A DNA stretch of 64,000 nt from Dryomyza anilis (lineage: Eukaryota; Arthropoda; Insecta; Diptera; Dryomyzidae), in the NCBI GenBank assembly GCA_951804985.1, contig OX638133.1, positions 71,430,367-71,494,366 of the forward strand. The letters are read 5' to 3'. Position 1 is the stretch's first letter. The number at the start of each line of letters is the position of its first letter. Below the pieces are notes generated by a model. The model was not told the DNA's origin. It made no database searches and saw only the letters and a list, made by a program, of their open reading frames with translations. A program made the translations under genes and the position numbers. Shown here piece after piece: positions 16,101-25,364 of this stretch.

Positions 16101-16764
16101 GTTGAAAGTAGGCGCATTTTATAGACATTGAATGCCTAATTTTTGACTGTAAATTTCTTATAATTCGATCGGTGGGTTTAGAAATAATCAGGTTTTGCAA
16201 ATCGATTTTTACAAAATTTCATATAAATCGATTTTTACAAAATTTCTTTAGTTGGCCATAACTCTTAAACAGAGCGTCCTAGAGGGTGGAAAGTAGGTGC
16301 ATTTTATATGCATTGAATGCCTAATTTTTCACTGTAAATTTCATATAATTCGATCGGTGGGTTTAGGAATAATCAGGTTTTGCAAATCGATTTTTACAAA
16401 ATTTCTTTAATTGGCCATAACTCCTAAACGGTGGAAAGTAGGCGCATTTTATAGACATTGAATGCCTAATTTTTCGTAGTAAATTTCATAAATTTCGATC
16501 GGTGGGTTTAGGAATAATCAGGTTTTGAAAATCGATTTTTACAAAATGTCTTTAATTGGCCATAACTCCTAAACAGAGCGTCCTAGATGGTGGAAAGTAG
16601 GCGCATTTTATAGACATTGAATGCCTAATTGTTCACTGTAAATTTCATATAATTCGATTTTTACACAATTTCTTTAATTGGCCATAACTCCTAAACGGAG
16701 CGTCCTAGAGGGTGGAAAGTAGGCGCATTTTATAGACATTGAATGCCTAATTTTTCACTGTAAA

Positions 16765-17690
16765 GAGGAAGGAAAGACGGTGGATGTTTGTTTGAATTTG
16801 CTAATATCAAACGTATCGTGTGACTGTAGAACGAATTTTCCGTTGAGAGCCGAGTAAATCACAAATGGGCGGACTTCCCTCGATGTTCTTGTAGAACGAG
16901 ACAACTCACACCTAGTGAACTAAAGGAATCAGACCATATATCATTGTTATACCTATAAAACGGCCTTCACCTCCTACCGGTCTTCGGTTCTCAAGAGAAT
17001 CCATTGCGGATGAAATAACTCATACCCTATTAAATATATAAGTACGATATGTTATTGTATTCGGTTCAGGTACTCCAAAAAAATATGTGGTAGCTCCTTC
17101 CAAAATGTTCTATTTCTGTTCCATCTACACCACTCAGTGTCTTAGTTAGCTATGTTTTCCGCCGTTTCAGAAAACCGAGACACTTCTTCGATTTTTGCTA
17201 TATATGACCATTCTAAGGGAGGTTACATTGAATTGCTATGATAAAAACGTCAAGAACAGCTGACTCCGCAATATTGAGGGGTGGGGGTTATGAATCATGT
17301 CGTTTGGGAGATAACAGACCCCACTGTAAAATCCGACTCGGAAAATGTTTTAAGGTACACAGTTTGGTACTACCAGAGTTCATAGTTTCTGAGAATAAAG
17401 TAGCAGAGATAAATAAGTTACAGAGGTTATATCATCTAATAGTACCAGAATAGATAGCACAAGTGTAAATCAACGAAAAAGACTATATCGGAGTAGAAGT
17501 GGGGAACATAATTTTAAATACGGCAATAAGTAATGTTCGAAATTTGTAGCGCATCAAGCAGAGTTAGTAGTAACCAGAGTTTTAGCATGAGTTGTAGTCA
17601 GAGTGTAGTCAATTTTAAAGTTCCAAAGCTTATAGTAATGGAGTATGTTACCAGAGAAGTAACCCCATTGAAATCTCTCCCAATTCAAAG
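16765..17690. other. Unassigned junction between satellite and transporter exons
   Basis: This stretch starts abruptly after a broken satellite monomer and is clearly richer in G and C than the DNA further right. It holds no recognisable domain; the longest ORF (17238-17453, 71 codons) resembles nothing I know. It may be intron of the transporter gene or a degraded mobile element; I see no terminal repeats that would decide it. Confidence 0.5.
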
Positions 17691-17817
17691 GCTACAATAA
17701 AAGCGAAGCTGGCTACATGGTCGCTGTGAGTGCGGTTTTGGATCTAATTGGACGTTTGGGACTTGGTTGGCTTTCTGATCTTCAACTTTTTGATCGCAGG
17801 AAGACCTACATTGTTTG
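17691..17817 (+). CDS. Monocarboxylate transporter-like (SLC16/MFS), penultimate exon
   Basis: The reading frame through this exon gives a stretch containing LDLIGRLGLGWLSD followed by LFDRRKTYIV. That is the conserved D-x-x-GR-x-G-x-G-x-x-x-D loop seen in the C-terminal half of the MCT/SLC16 major facilitator family, which move lactate, pyruvate and similar acids across the plasma membrane. I place the acceptor at the AG of 17689-17690 and the donor (gtatgtg) at 17818. The exon ends in phase 2 (tg), completed by the first base of the next exon to give Cys. Upstream exons are not visible between 16765 and 17690, so they lie across the satellite or are lost. The exact start of this exon is the least certain part. 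Confidence 0.75.
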
Positions 17818-17872
17818 GTATGTGATGTATAATATTTTTAATAATGTACCATATAAACTATTTTATTTCTAG

Positions 17873-18260
17873 TATACTTGGTGCTGGTATTGCTGTACTC
17901 ACCATTCCATCAGAGCATTCACTCTATTTACTTGGTATGTCCGCCGCCCTATATGGTCTTTGTCTGGGCAGCTGGTATGTGTTGATGCCGGTTCTGCTAG
18001 CCGATATCTTTGGCACAGAACGCATTAGTTCCAGTTATGGCTTGGTCCGCATGTTTCAGAGTATTGGTGCCATTTCGGTGCCACCGTTGGCCGGTTATCT
18101 ACGAGATCTCTCGGGCAGCTATGAAATTTGTTTCTATTGCATGGGATCGTGCATGGTATTGGGTTGTATACCGCTACTCGTATGGGCTCTATTGGAGTAC
18201 AAACATCTACATCTTTTGAATACACATGATGACAGCGAGGAGAATTCTACGGTATCATAA
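17873..18260 (+). CDS. Monocarboxylate transporter-like (SLC16/MFS), last exon
   Basis: A 55-bp intron (17818-17872, gtatgt to tttctag) precedes it. The exon encodes the last 128 residues or so. Hydrophobic segments alternate with loops: ILGAGIAVL, then a segment ending GLCLGSWYVLMPVLLADIFG, then SIGAISVPPLAGYLRD, then the last span MVLGCIPLLVWALLEY. A short hydrophilic tail ends in TAA. The ADIFG and PPLAGYLRD motifs with the preceding GLVRMFQ are characteristic of animal MCTs (TM10-TM11 region). The substrate cannot be read from the fragment. Splicing across the short intron keeps the frame and codon use looks normal, so the exon pair looks functional unless the satellite has cut the gene off from its 5' part. 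Confidence 0.88.
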
Positions 18261-18728
18261 ATTGAATTATTTAAAAAGTATTTGAGCAAAATAAGTGTTA
18301 GGCGAAAATCCCACAAATTGTAATTTATCAATAGGTTATTTGTTTAGCCGTTTGAGATTAGTTTGGAAAAAATAGTACTGATCCCGGACACAAATTTTCC
18401 AACCATTTAGAAAATATTATTAGTATTCGATATGACTTTCTATTCTAATTCAGTATTGGAATTGAAACTTTTACAATTATATATTGTATTTTGAGATTAT
18501 GTCCGAATAGGATCAAAGTCATCAGATTTTCTCACCACAATTATAGCAGTTCAATGCGAACGTATATAGCGTAGCATTTGTTGAATACACCAATTCCCCT
18601 AAATGTGTAGTCGATATAGAAATTAAAATTTAATCGAATTTAGATTTGAAATTTAAACTAAGTTAAATTCGAAATTATTTTTCTTATTATAGACATTATT
18701 ACTATTAACTCAAGTTATGTAGATGTTA
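18261..18728. other. 3' flank of the transporter gene, no feature
   Basis: AT-rich sequence without an ORF. I do not see a clear AATAAA signal close to the stop codon, so the transcript end is not placed. Confidence 0.5.
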
Positions 18729-18730
18729 TA

Positions 18731-19196
18731 CAGGGTGTTTGGTTCATCGATGTCAATAACGCGGGAGGTGATTCTGTAATTCAAAAAATTAAGAAAATGA
18801 TAAATAAAACTATAATTGATTAGAAGACACTGGGAATGAATCGGTGATCGATAACGAAATTTTGAGAAAATCGATGACAAGTTAAAAATTTGTATTTTTA
18901 ATTTTGTAAATTTCAACTTTACGTACATTTTAAAAAAGGAATAAATCATGGGATTCTAGAATGTGATATACCATTGGAAATGTAATTTAATTGTCTAAAA
19001 TATGATTTATTTATCAACAGATTAACTTCTATAACCAATTTTCTGGAATAAACTATGTAAATAATATGCATTTACCAAACACCCTGTATCTTAAACTGGG
19101 TGCAAAATAGGACACAATTTTATTTAACATTTTCTTATTTTTTTTAATCATAGAATCACCTCCAGAGTTATTGACATTGATTAACCAAACACCCTG
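18731..19196. mobile_element. Tc1/mariner-type MITE (CAGGGTGTTTGGTT termini)
   Basis: A 466-bp element with inverted arms of roughly 75 bp: cagggtgtttggtt with tcaataac and gaggtgattct on the left, and their complement ending accaaacaccctg on the right. Both ends abut TA, which fits Tc1/mariner insertion. A third, shorter copy of the terminus (accaaacaccctgta, 19074-19088) sits inside, so the element may be a composite of two insertions. There is no transposase ORF. Confidence 0.82.
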
Positions 19197-19198
19197 TA

Positions 19199-19768
19199 TA
19201 ATACTTGTAAAGATATTCAAAGTTTCATTTAAAACATTCGAAGATGATTTATATTGGAAATTTAGTTTAAAGACTTTTCGTCTCTAGGTACACAAGTTCA
19301 AAGAAATAGTCAAAATAGTTTCAGGTTCCTAAATAGTAAGGACTGTTTTTAGATTTCCAAAAAATTAGTTAGATGATTAACTTGACCACATTAGATCACA
19401 ACTGTGTTTACACATTACATATAACATATTTTTCTAAAAAAAATACATATTTTTGAGGTGGTAATGCTATGAAGAGCATTATAAATATTTAATGGTATCA
19501 CTAATATTGATAATTAAAAATTCATTAAAAAAGTTAAAGTTGTAACAAAAAATATAAATATTATACACACATCACTATGCATAGCGCTAACATTTAAACT
19601 ATTATATTTTTTTAAATGAATTATATTATAGTACTTAGAACATAACAAACTCTAACCTAATTAACTTTGAAAAAAATCTATACGAAATACAGCTCACAAA
19701 GTTAAAATTTATTCATTGAATGATATAATTTGTAATCACAATTACAACTAAAATTAACCACTTTCCCA
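19199..19768. other. AT-rich intergenic, no feature
   Basis: Homopolymer-rich AT sequence with no ORF or repeat that I can support. Confidence 0.4.
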
Positions 19769-19906
19769 CCCTAGTAGAAATTGACCCTATTATGGAAAGC
19801 ATGATCAAGGGTTAATCGCATTGGTCAGATTATTAGTAGCGTCGAGACATGCTATAAATACAATGATCAGTTCCCGAACATGACATTCGTACTATTTCTA
19901 CTAGGG
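19769..19906. mobile_element. Short TIR element (138 bp)
   Basis: A perfect 13-bp inverted pair, ccctagtagaaat at the left and atttctactaggg at the right, bounds 138 bp that include two tgatca sites. It looks like a miniature TIR element. No clear target duplication is visible, so the superfamily stays open. Confidence 0.6.
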
Positions 19907-20046
19907 CAATCTAACTAAAAACTGAACATCAACTGAAAGCTTTACAAACAATACTGTCATTTTAACTATGCGAACAACACAATTCTTTTAAATAGGCACA
20001 AGCAAACTCAATGTTATTTATACCGTACAACAAATTGGCAGTAATA

Positions 20047-20205
20047 AAGGGTTTTTCAATAAGAGCGCTACAAAAGTTTTTTTCAAGGGTTTTTCAACAG
20101 GGACGCTATAAAAGTAGAGCAACAGGGACAGCCAACGACGCCATATTTCTTGCCGCTCTTTTGACATTTCTCTTCAGTAAGGTTTGCCATTTCATGATGG
20201 AAAGA
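20047..20205 (+). mobile_element. Mariner-like MITE, left arm only
   Basis: Starts after TA with aagggtttttcaataagagc, repeats that tip about 40 bp on (aagggtttttcaacaggg), then carries the same roughly 120-bp arm as the intact copy at 52726-53059. Similarity stops just after atggaaag, before the transposase start and without a right arm, so it is truncated. Confidence 0.85.
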
Positions 20206-20638
20206 TATTTTATCGGAAAGTTGAATATAAAACGCTATGAATAACTTGAATATGTAGCAAGCGAATTTTACATGATAACTAGTATAATGTGTGCTCTGAA
20301 AATGACAAGAAAGTGAATAATTAAAAAAATGTATTATTAGTGTACTTAGTATTGATATTACTACACTTAGAAAAAAAAAAATAATTATGGCAATCTCATA
20401 ACCTCTTATTAGTCATTTCGTTTTTTTTTAATTGTGTATAAGTTTATTTTATAATAATTTTTATTTTTAAAAATTTAAATTAAATTTTTTTTTTTACTAT
20501 TAATTATTTTTTACTCATTGTCATTTATTCTTTTTATATCTGTTCACTCGTCCGCTTCTTAGATTTCTCTTATGTATCTGACACACCAACAACCTGCGCT
20601 TAAAACCAACAAAGATCTATCTTTACTGTCACTTATTA

Positions 20639-21728
20639 CACCGCGCGACAGTATTTTGCACACTAAAAAGAGATTAATCCAAGGATTTGTGCGTTCACCG
20701 TTTTTCTGGATCAATTCGTTTGCGGTTTTAAATTGCATTTAAAATGCAAGTAATTTCAAAACATATATTTTTTGTGTCACTTTCAAAAACAATTGAATGC
20801 ATCTTGTACCAGAAGCCACCTTGATCGTAAATTCGAAAACCGCTTCGCGATATCGATTCGCATCCTGGTTTTACTTGCATTTGAAGTGCAACTGCATATC
20901 ACTTTTTAATATTTAGAAAATTTTATATTTTTTTGCGTCACTTTTAAAAACCATAGATGAGATCTTGTAGGAGAAACCTCACAGATGAAAAAGTCGAAAA
21001 CCGCTTTGCGATATCAATTCTTATACGGGTTGTACATGCATTTGAAGTGCATATCATTTTTTAATATTTAGAGAATTTATATTTTTTTGCATTACTTTTA
21101 AAATCCATGGATGGGATCTTCTAGCAGAACCTCACAGATGATGAATTCGAAAACCGATTCGCGATATCAATTCGAATACGGGTTTTACTTGTATTTAAAA
21201 AATCATAAAATTCTCGTTGTGAATAACAATAGATTTTAAAACCATCAATATAACATTAAATATTACATCAATTGTATTTATTTTATACGTGATTCCGCCA
21301 ATCGTAATCGCGAATATCGCGAATCGTATTTCGAATTCATCATTTATGATGTTTCTGCTACAAGATCATATCCTTGGTTTTTAAAAGTGAGGCAACAAAA
21401 TATATTTTTTTTTAAATATTAAAAAGTGACATGCAGTTGGACTTCAAATGCAAGTAAAACCCGGATTCTAAGCGGTTTTCGAATTCATGATGATTGGGGT
21501 TACTGCTACAAGATGCATTCAATTGTTTTTGAAAGTGACGCAAAAAATATATTTTTTGAAACTATTTCAAAATATGGTACATACTTGCATTTCAAATGCA
21601 TTTGAAAACCGCGAACGAATTGATCCAGAAAAACGGTGAACGCACATATCCTTGGATTGGTCTCTAGATTTACGTACATATCGATTTTTTTAAGTGTGCA
21701 AAATTTTTTTGATTTTTGTAGCACGGTG
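20639..21728. mobile_element. CACCG/TTA fold-back element, copy 1
   Basis: A 1,090-bp element with long inverted arms. The left tip is caccgcgcgacagtattttg and the right tip, read in reverse, is caccgtgctacaaaaatc; both continue into matching gtgcgttcaccgtttttctg blocks. It is flanked by the direct repeat TTA (20636-20638 and 21729-21731). Inside the left half, a unit of about 155 bp carrying cgaaaaccg and gatatc is tandemly repeated (20834, 20995, 21148) and returns inverted near 21475. A 3-bp TTA duplication fits PIF/Harbinger or a CACTA-like family; no transposase remains to decide. Confidence 0.85.
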
Positions 21729-22103
21729 TTATAAGTACATATAAAACATTTATCCTCTGAAATAGAGTCTATGAATTATATAATGAGCATTCGTTTAAAT
21801 GTTACTGTTTTTTAACAGTTTTGCATTGTTGAGTGAAAAGATTTACATTACGTACTTAAACAGCAAATGAAATTTCATATGTTTTCTTTAAACGAATTTC
21901 AGTGGATAGATCTTTTATATACACTAACAATTTCTTACTAAAAATAAACAATTATGTCATTGTTGCTTGAAAAGTGACACTTTTGTTTCAAAATTGAAAA
22001 AAATATTCTCAATTGAAATTTTTATTGTCGTGGCAAATATGTTCATATAACAATATTTCAAAAGCTGAAAGTATTTGTTTTAACAACATATTTTTTCTCA
22101 GTG

Positions 22104-23285
22104 TACACTCAAAATAAAAAGTCTGCAAGAGTAGCAAAAAAGGTTGTTAAAATTTCAAACATTTTTGCCAAAAAAAAAAAGAAAAGCGTCGGATTTTGCC
22201 GAAACAGCAATGGACCGTTTGTTGATTTGAATGGGTCTGGTACGATAAGTCGAAATTTAAAATATCGAAACAAAAAATACCGAAGACAAAAATGTAGAAA
22301 ATAAAAATGCCGAAACCTGAAAATGTCGAAAATAAAAATGTCGAAAACCAAAAGGTCGAACAAAAAAAATGTTGAAAACTAAAATGTTGAAAACTAAAAT
22401 GTTGAAAAACAAAATGTCGAAAACTAAAAATGTCGAAATTTAATGTGACGAAATCATTTTTTTCCGAAAAAATTATGGAAAATGTCGAAAAAACTCGAAG
22501 ATAAACATATATAAAAAGGAAAGAATTCTGATTTTTAGCTACTCTAGGATTCATGCGGAGATTTTTGAATATGCTGCCTTCAAAATACCATCTTAGAATT
22601 TAGCTTCAACACTTATAAAAAATCAACAAAAATTTCGATTTTTTTAAATACTTTTTTAAGGACATGCAATTCGAAGTCCAAGGATCGTTGGTATATATTC
22701 ATGTTAAGAAGAATTTTCCAAAATATTGTTTTATTAGTTTTAAAACGAAACCTTATCAAAGTTTCTAGCATCAAGGGATATTTCAATAGGAACCACCATA
22801 CAAAAGTTATCATTGACAATTTTTTAACTTTGGACTGTATCTCTGGAAAAAGTGATATCTTTGGAAATAGTGGTCGGAAAAAAATGGTGAATGTAGATCC
22901 CGATACCCTTTATCAGTTGCCAAAATATCATTGAAATCGAAGAGAGTGAGTTGCAAATCCTTCGAGATTTGGTGTGGACTTGCATATAGGATTTGAAATT
23001 TGTATTTCAACATTTTTGATATTTCGGCATTTTAGTTTTCGACATTTTTTGATCCTAAAAAAAAATGTTTTTGTATTAATAGTTTAAAAAATTTGTCGAC
23101 ATTTTCTAGCTTTAAAATATTTTTCGACATTTTGTGATTCGGCCAAATATTGTTTCGGCGTTCCAATTTTAATGAGATTTGAGTGAATTTTTTTCTGGGT
23201 GTAGAAGCATACTGTAATTACTATTTAAAGTTTGCTAAAATTAAGCAATCAGAGTGTGCTATAGCAAACTATTTATTTTGAGCGT
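22104..23285. mobile_element. TACACTC-terminus element, copy A, interrupted
   Basis: The ends tacactcaaaataaaaagtc and, in reverse, tacgctcaaaataaatag match the intact copy at 32351-32927. The internal gccgaaacagcaa motif also matches. The middle is occupied by a TCGAAAA fold-back element (22230-23165) that inserted into it. Confidence 0.78.
22230..23165. mobile_element. TCGAAAA fold-back element, copy 1
   Basis: It begins gggtctggtacgataagtcg and continues for about 250 bp as a degenerate tandem array of aaaatgtcgaa-like units. A unique core (about 22500-23010) follows, then the same units in reverse (cgacatttt), ending at gtttcggcgttc. The core and both arms match 48795-49756 in opposite orientation. 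It is therefore a mobile element whose inverted arms are made of a simple-sequence-like tandem repeat. The right tip is slightly shorter than in copy 2. There is no coding capacity. Confidence 0.85.
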
Positions 23286-23342
23286 AGAGTTGTTTTAATT
23301 TAGAAATTATATTAAAATATATAATTTGGTATATAATTTTGT

Positions 23343-23640
23343 ACCCGCGGTAGCTTAGTGGTTAGTGCGTTGGACTGCGAGCCGAAAGTTCCCCGGTTCA
23401 AGCCTGGACTGGGGCTAACAACATCTTTTCATAGCTCTATACCGCGCTGCCTCTCAAACCTTCGAGAGTAAAACCATTGCCTATGAAAAGCTCTCACCCG
23501 CCGTTCGGATTCGGCAATAAACTGTAGGTCCCACCACTTTGAGTACAAATATAACACGCACAGCTCAAAATGGTGAGAGAGCTTGGCCGAAGTTCTATTC
23601 AGGACTGTAGCGCCAAACTATTATATTATTATTATTATAT
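23343..23640 (+). mobile_element. tRNA-derived SINE, copy 1
   Basis: The head reads like a tRNA gene, with a pol III A box (tagcttagtgg, 23351-23361) and a B box (ggttcaagcc, 23395-23404). A body of about 220 bp without tRNA similarity follows, then an att-rich tail ending near 23640. A second, diverged copy at 60747-61015 shares the body, which shows that it is a dispersed family. The anticodon arm pairs poorly, so it is not a working tRNA gene. Confidence 0.88.
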
Positions 23641-24159
23641 AATTTGGATACTTTCGAAGAAATCAAAGTTACAATAGTTTATTAGATTACATTGTCATTG
23701 TAGAGATAAACATTGTTTATTAAACATACTGTATTTTAAAATAAAAAGTTTTTATTAGCTCACTTTCTTGTCTGTTCGGTACAAATTATGTAATTGATTT
23801 TAAACCACCTTCCACTTGAAATTTCAAACAAAGCTTAAAACTAGATAACCATGCAATATTTTAGGTTTCTTATCTACCTGTTCATACTGGTTCTGGTGCC
23901 ATGTTTTTATGGGAGAATTTTACTTTAACGCCCGAAGAGATTTTTTTTTTCTTCAAACCAACAGTATTATTAGGTTAAAAGAAAAAAGCACGGACCTGTT
24001 TTATCCTAGAGAATTCGAAAACCACCTACGTATATGGTTATATGGTACTCAAATGAAAGGTAATGAGCTCACGCTTGTAATTATCTGATACCAACAGCGA
24101 CCCAAACCAAACTTTGGCCGGTATAGTAAAGTTCAGACAGTTTTTTTTTTTAAATTAAA
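23641..24159. other. AT-rich intergenic, no feature
   Basis: I see no ORF, terminal repeat or RNA gene in this stretch. Confidence 0.4.
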
Positions 24160-24370
24160 GATAATATCTGCGTTCTCAAGGCGTAACAGCATAACTATTT
24201 TTTTCCTTATTTTAGGAGAGATGTGTCTGTAAGGTTTTGGACTAATAATTTATGATGAAAAAAAGATATTGACACCAAAATTGGAGAAAATATTAGAGCA
24301 AATACAAAGAACATGTAATAACAGCTTAAGTAGAGTTAAGTTGTTATGCCTTGAGAACACAGATATTATC
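24160..24370. repeat. Inverted repeat pair, small TIR element
   Basis: Arms of about 35 bp (gataatatctgcgttctcaa with aggcgtaaca, and its complement at 24340-24370) enclose about 140 bp. It is compatible with a solitary MITE. No target duplication was recognised. Confidence 0.6.
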
Positions 24371-24469
24371 AATTGGATATCAATTCTTATTTACAATCTT
24401 TTTATTTACATTTTATAGACGCAAGTATCATTAAATTTAATAAATTTGAATTGATTTTTAATATATCGC

Positions 24470-25305
24470 ATTGTAGCATTTCAAATGCAAATATGACATT
24501 GGAATTGATATTGTAAAACCGTTTTCATATCCATACACAGAGATATCTCAGTTATAAAAAAATATGCCGCAAATTATAAAAATATGATATCATATTATAA
24601 AAATATGATATCGTCACTATCATGCCAAAAGGCCGAATGTTTTCGTTATTTTAAACTATTTATTTGAATTTTTATCATTTGCAAGAAAAATGTTTGGCAA
24701 ATTCGATAGGTGTTTTTAAAACAAACACTAAATGCCTCTACATCACTATTTAATCTTGTACTCATAAAGAGTTATAGCAAAAAAACGAAAATATTCGCAC
24801 TCTTGGCATGACAAGATTTTCAATTTTTCCAATTTATTCGTTTTTTTGCTATAACTCTTTATTGGTGCAAGATAAAATAGTGGTGTAAATGTATTAAGTG
24901 TTTTTTTAAAGCACCTATCGATTGGCATCATTATTTAAAATTATTTTTCCAAACATTATTTTTCAAACAATTAATGCCTTTTCATTACTATTTTATCTTG
25001 CGCTAATAAAGTTAAAGCTTAAAAAACCAAACATATTTTATATACGTTATAATAATTGATGAATAAACCAAAATAATAGAAAAAATAAAATAAAACTAAA
25101 TTTTATTAATTTTTAAAGCACTTCAAACTTTAAAATTTGATATCCCAAAAATGCACATTCGTCCCTTTGGCATTTCAGTGACTATAGGCACTTTCATTTA
25201 AATGAAAATAAAACCCGTAAACAATTGGATCTAAAAAAATGGTTTCACATAAAATATAGTTTCACGTACAGTTCAATTTTTTTCATGTGTGCAAAATACT
25301 GTGGG
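24470..25305. mobile_element. CACCG/TTA element, degraded copy 3
   Basis: The left part (24475-24590) and right part (25184-25305) match internal and right-end segments of the copy at 47893-49927, including the gtgtgcaaaatactgt tip read in reverse. The outermost bases are missing. A GTCACT element (24613-25182) is inserted in it. Confidence 0.6.
24613..25182. mobile_element. GTCACT-terminus element, copy 1
   Basis: The ends are gtcactatcatgccaaaagg and, in reverse, gtcactgaaatgccaaaggg. Inside is the motif caatcgataggtgcttt in both orientations, together with repeated ctataactctttat. The second copy at 57939-59515 shares all of this. It is non-autonomous; its superfamily is unknown to me. 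Confidence 0.78.
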
Positions 25306-25356
25306 ATCCAAACGAGCAAGAGTTTTGATTTCGGTTTTAAGTTTTACAACGGTACT

Positions 25357-25364
25357 ATTTCGGG
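25357..25364. repeat. hAT target-site duplication, left
   Basis: atttcggg, matching gtttcggg at 26554-26561 in 7 of 8 positions. Confidence 0.8.

Larger units (their letters stand above)
1..16764 (+). repeat. Satellite DNA array with higher-order structure
   Basis: About 16.8 kb of head-to-tail repeats, all in one orientation, on the order of 120 monomers. Each monomer starts at cgtccta(g/a)a and ends at ctcctaaacggag. Three length classes occur: about 160 bp, about 122 bp (lacking a 38-bp block that begins cggtgggtttagg) and about 81 bp (for example 4745-4825, lacking a further 41 bp). Single-base variants (gggtgg or gggttg, ggctca or ggcgca, ctaaaggg or ctagaggg) mark monomer types. The left end runs off the window. 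The right end stops inside a monomer at 16764. No ORF crosses it. The size and the monomer length near one nucleosome fit pericentromeric or heterochromatic satellite; that location is an inference. Confidence 0.98.

Noticed and set aside
1..16764. Regular repeats of a CRISPR-like or gene-array kind
   Set aside because: The units are contiguous with no variable spacers and no coding potential; it is a eukaryotic satellite.
17238..17453. 71-codon ORF as a gene
   Set aside because: No recognisable domain, no promoter or splice context, and it lies in an unassigned junction segment.
22101..22554. Overlapping ORFs of 67, 84 and 135 codons
   Set aside because: They translate the tandem aaaatgtcgaa array of a fold-back element; the repeating FSFQHF-type peptide is a by-product.
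23343..23415. A functional tRNA gene
   Set aside because: The anticodon stem pairs poorly and the sequence continues into a SINE body that recurs at 60747.
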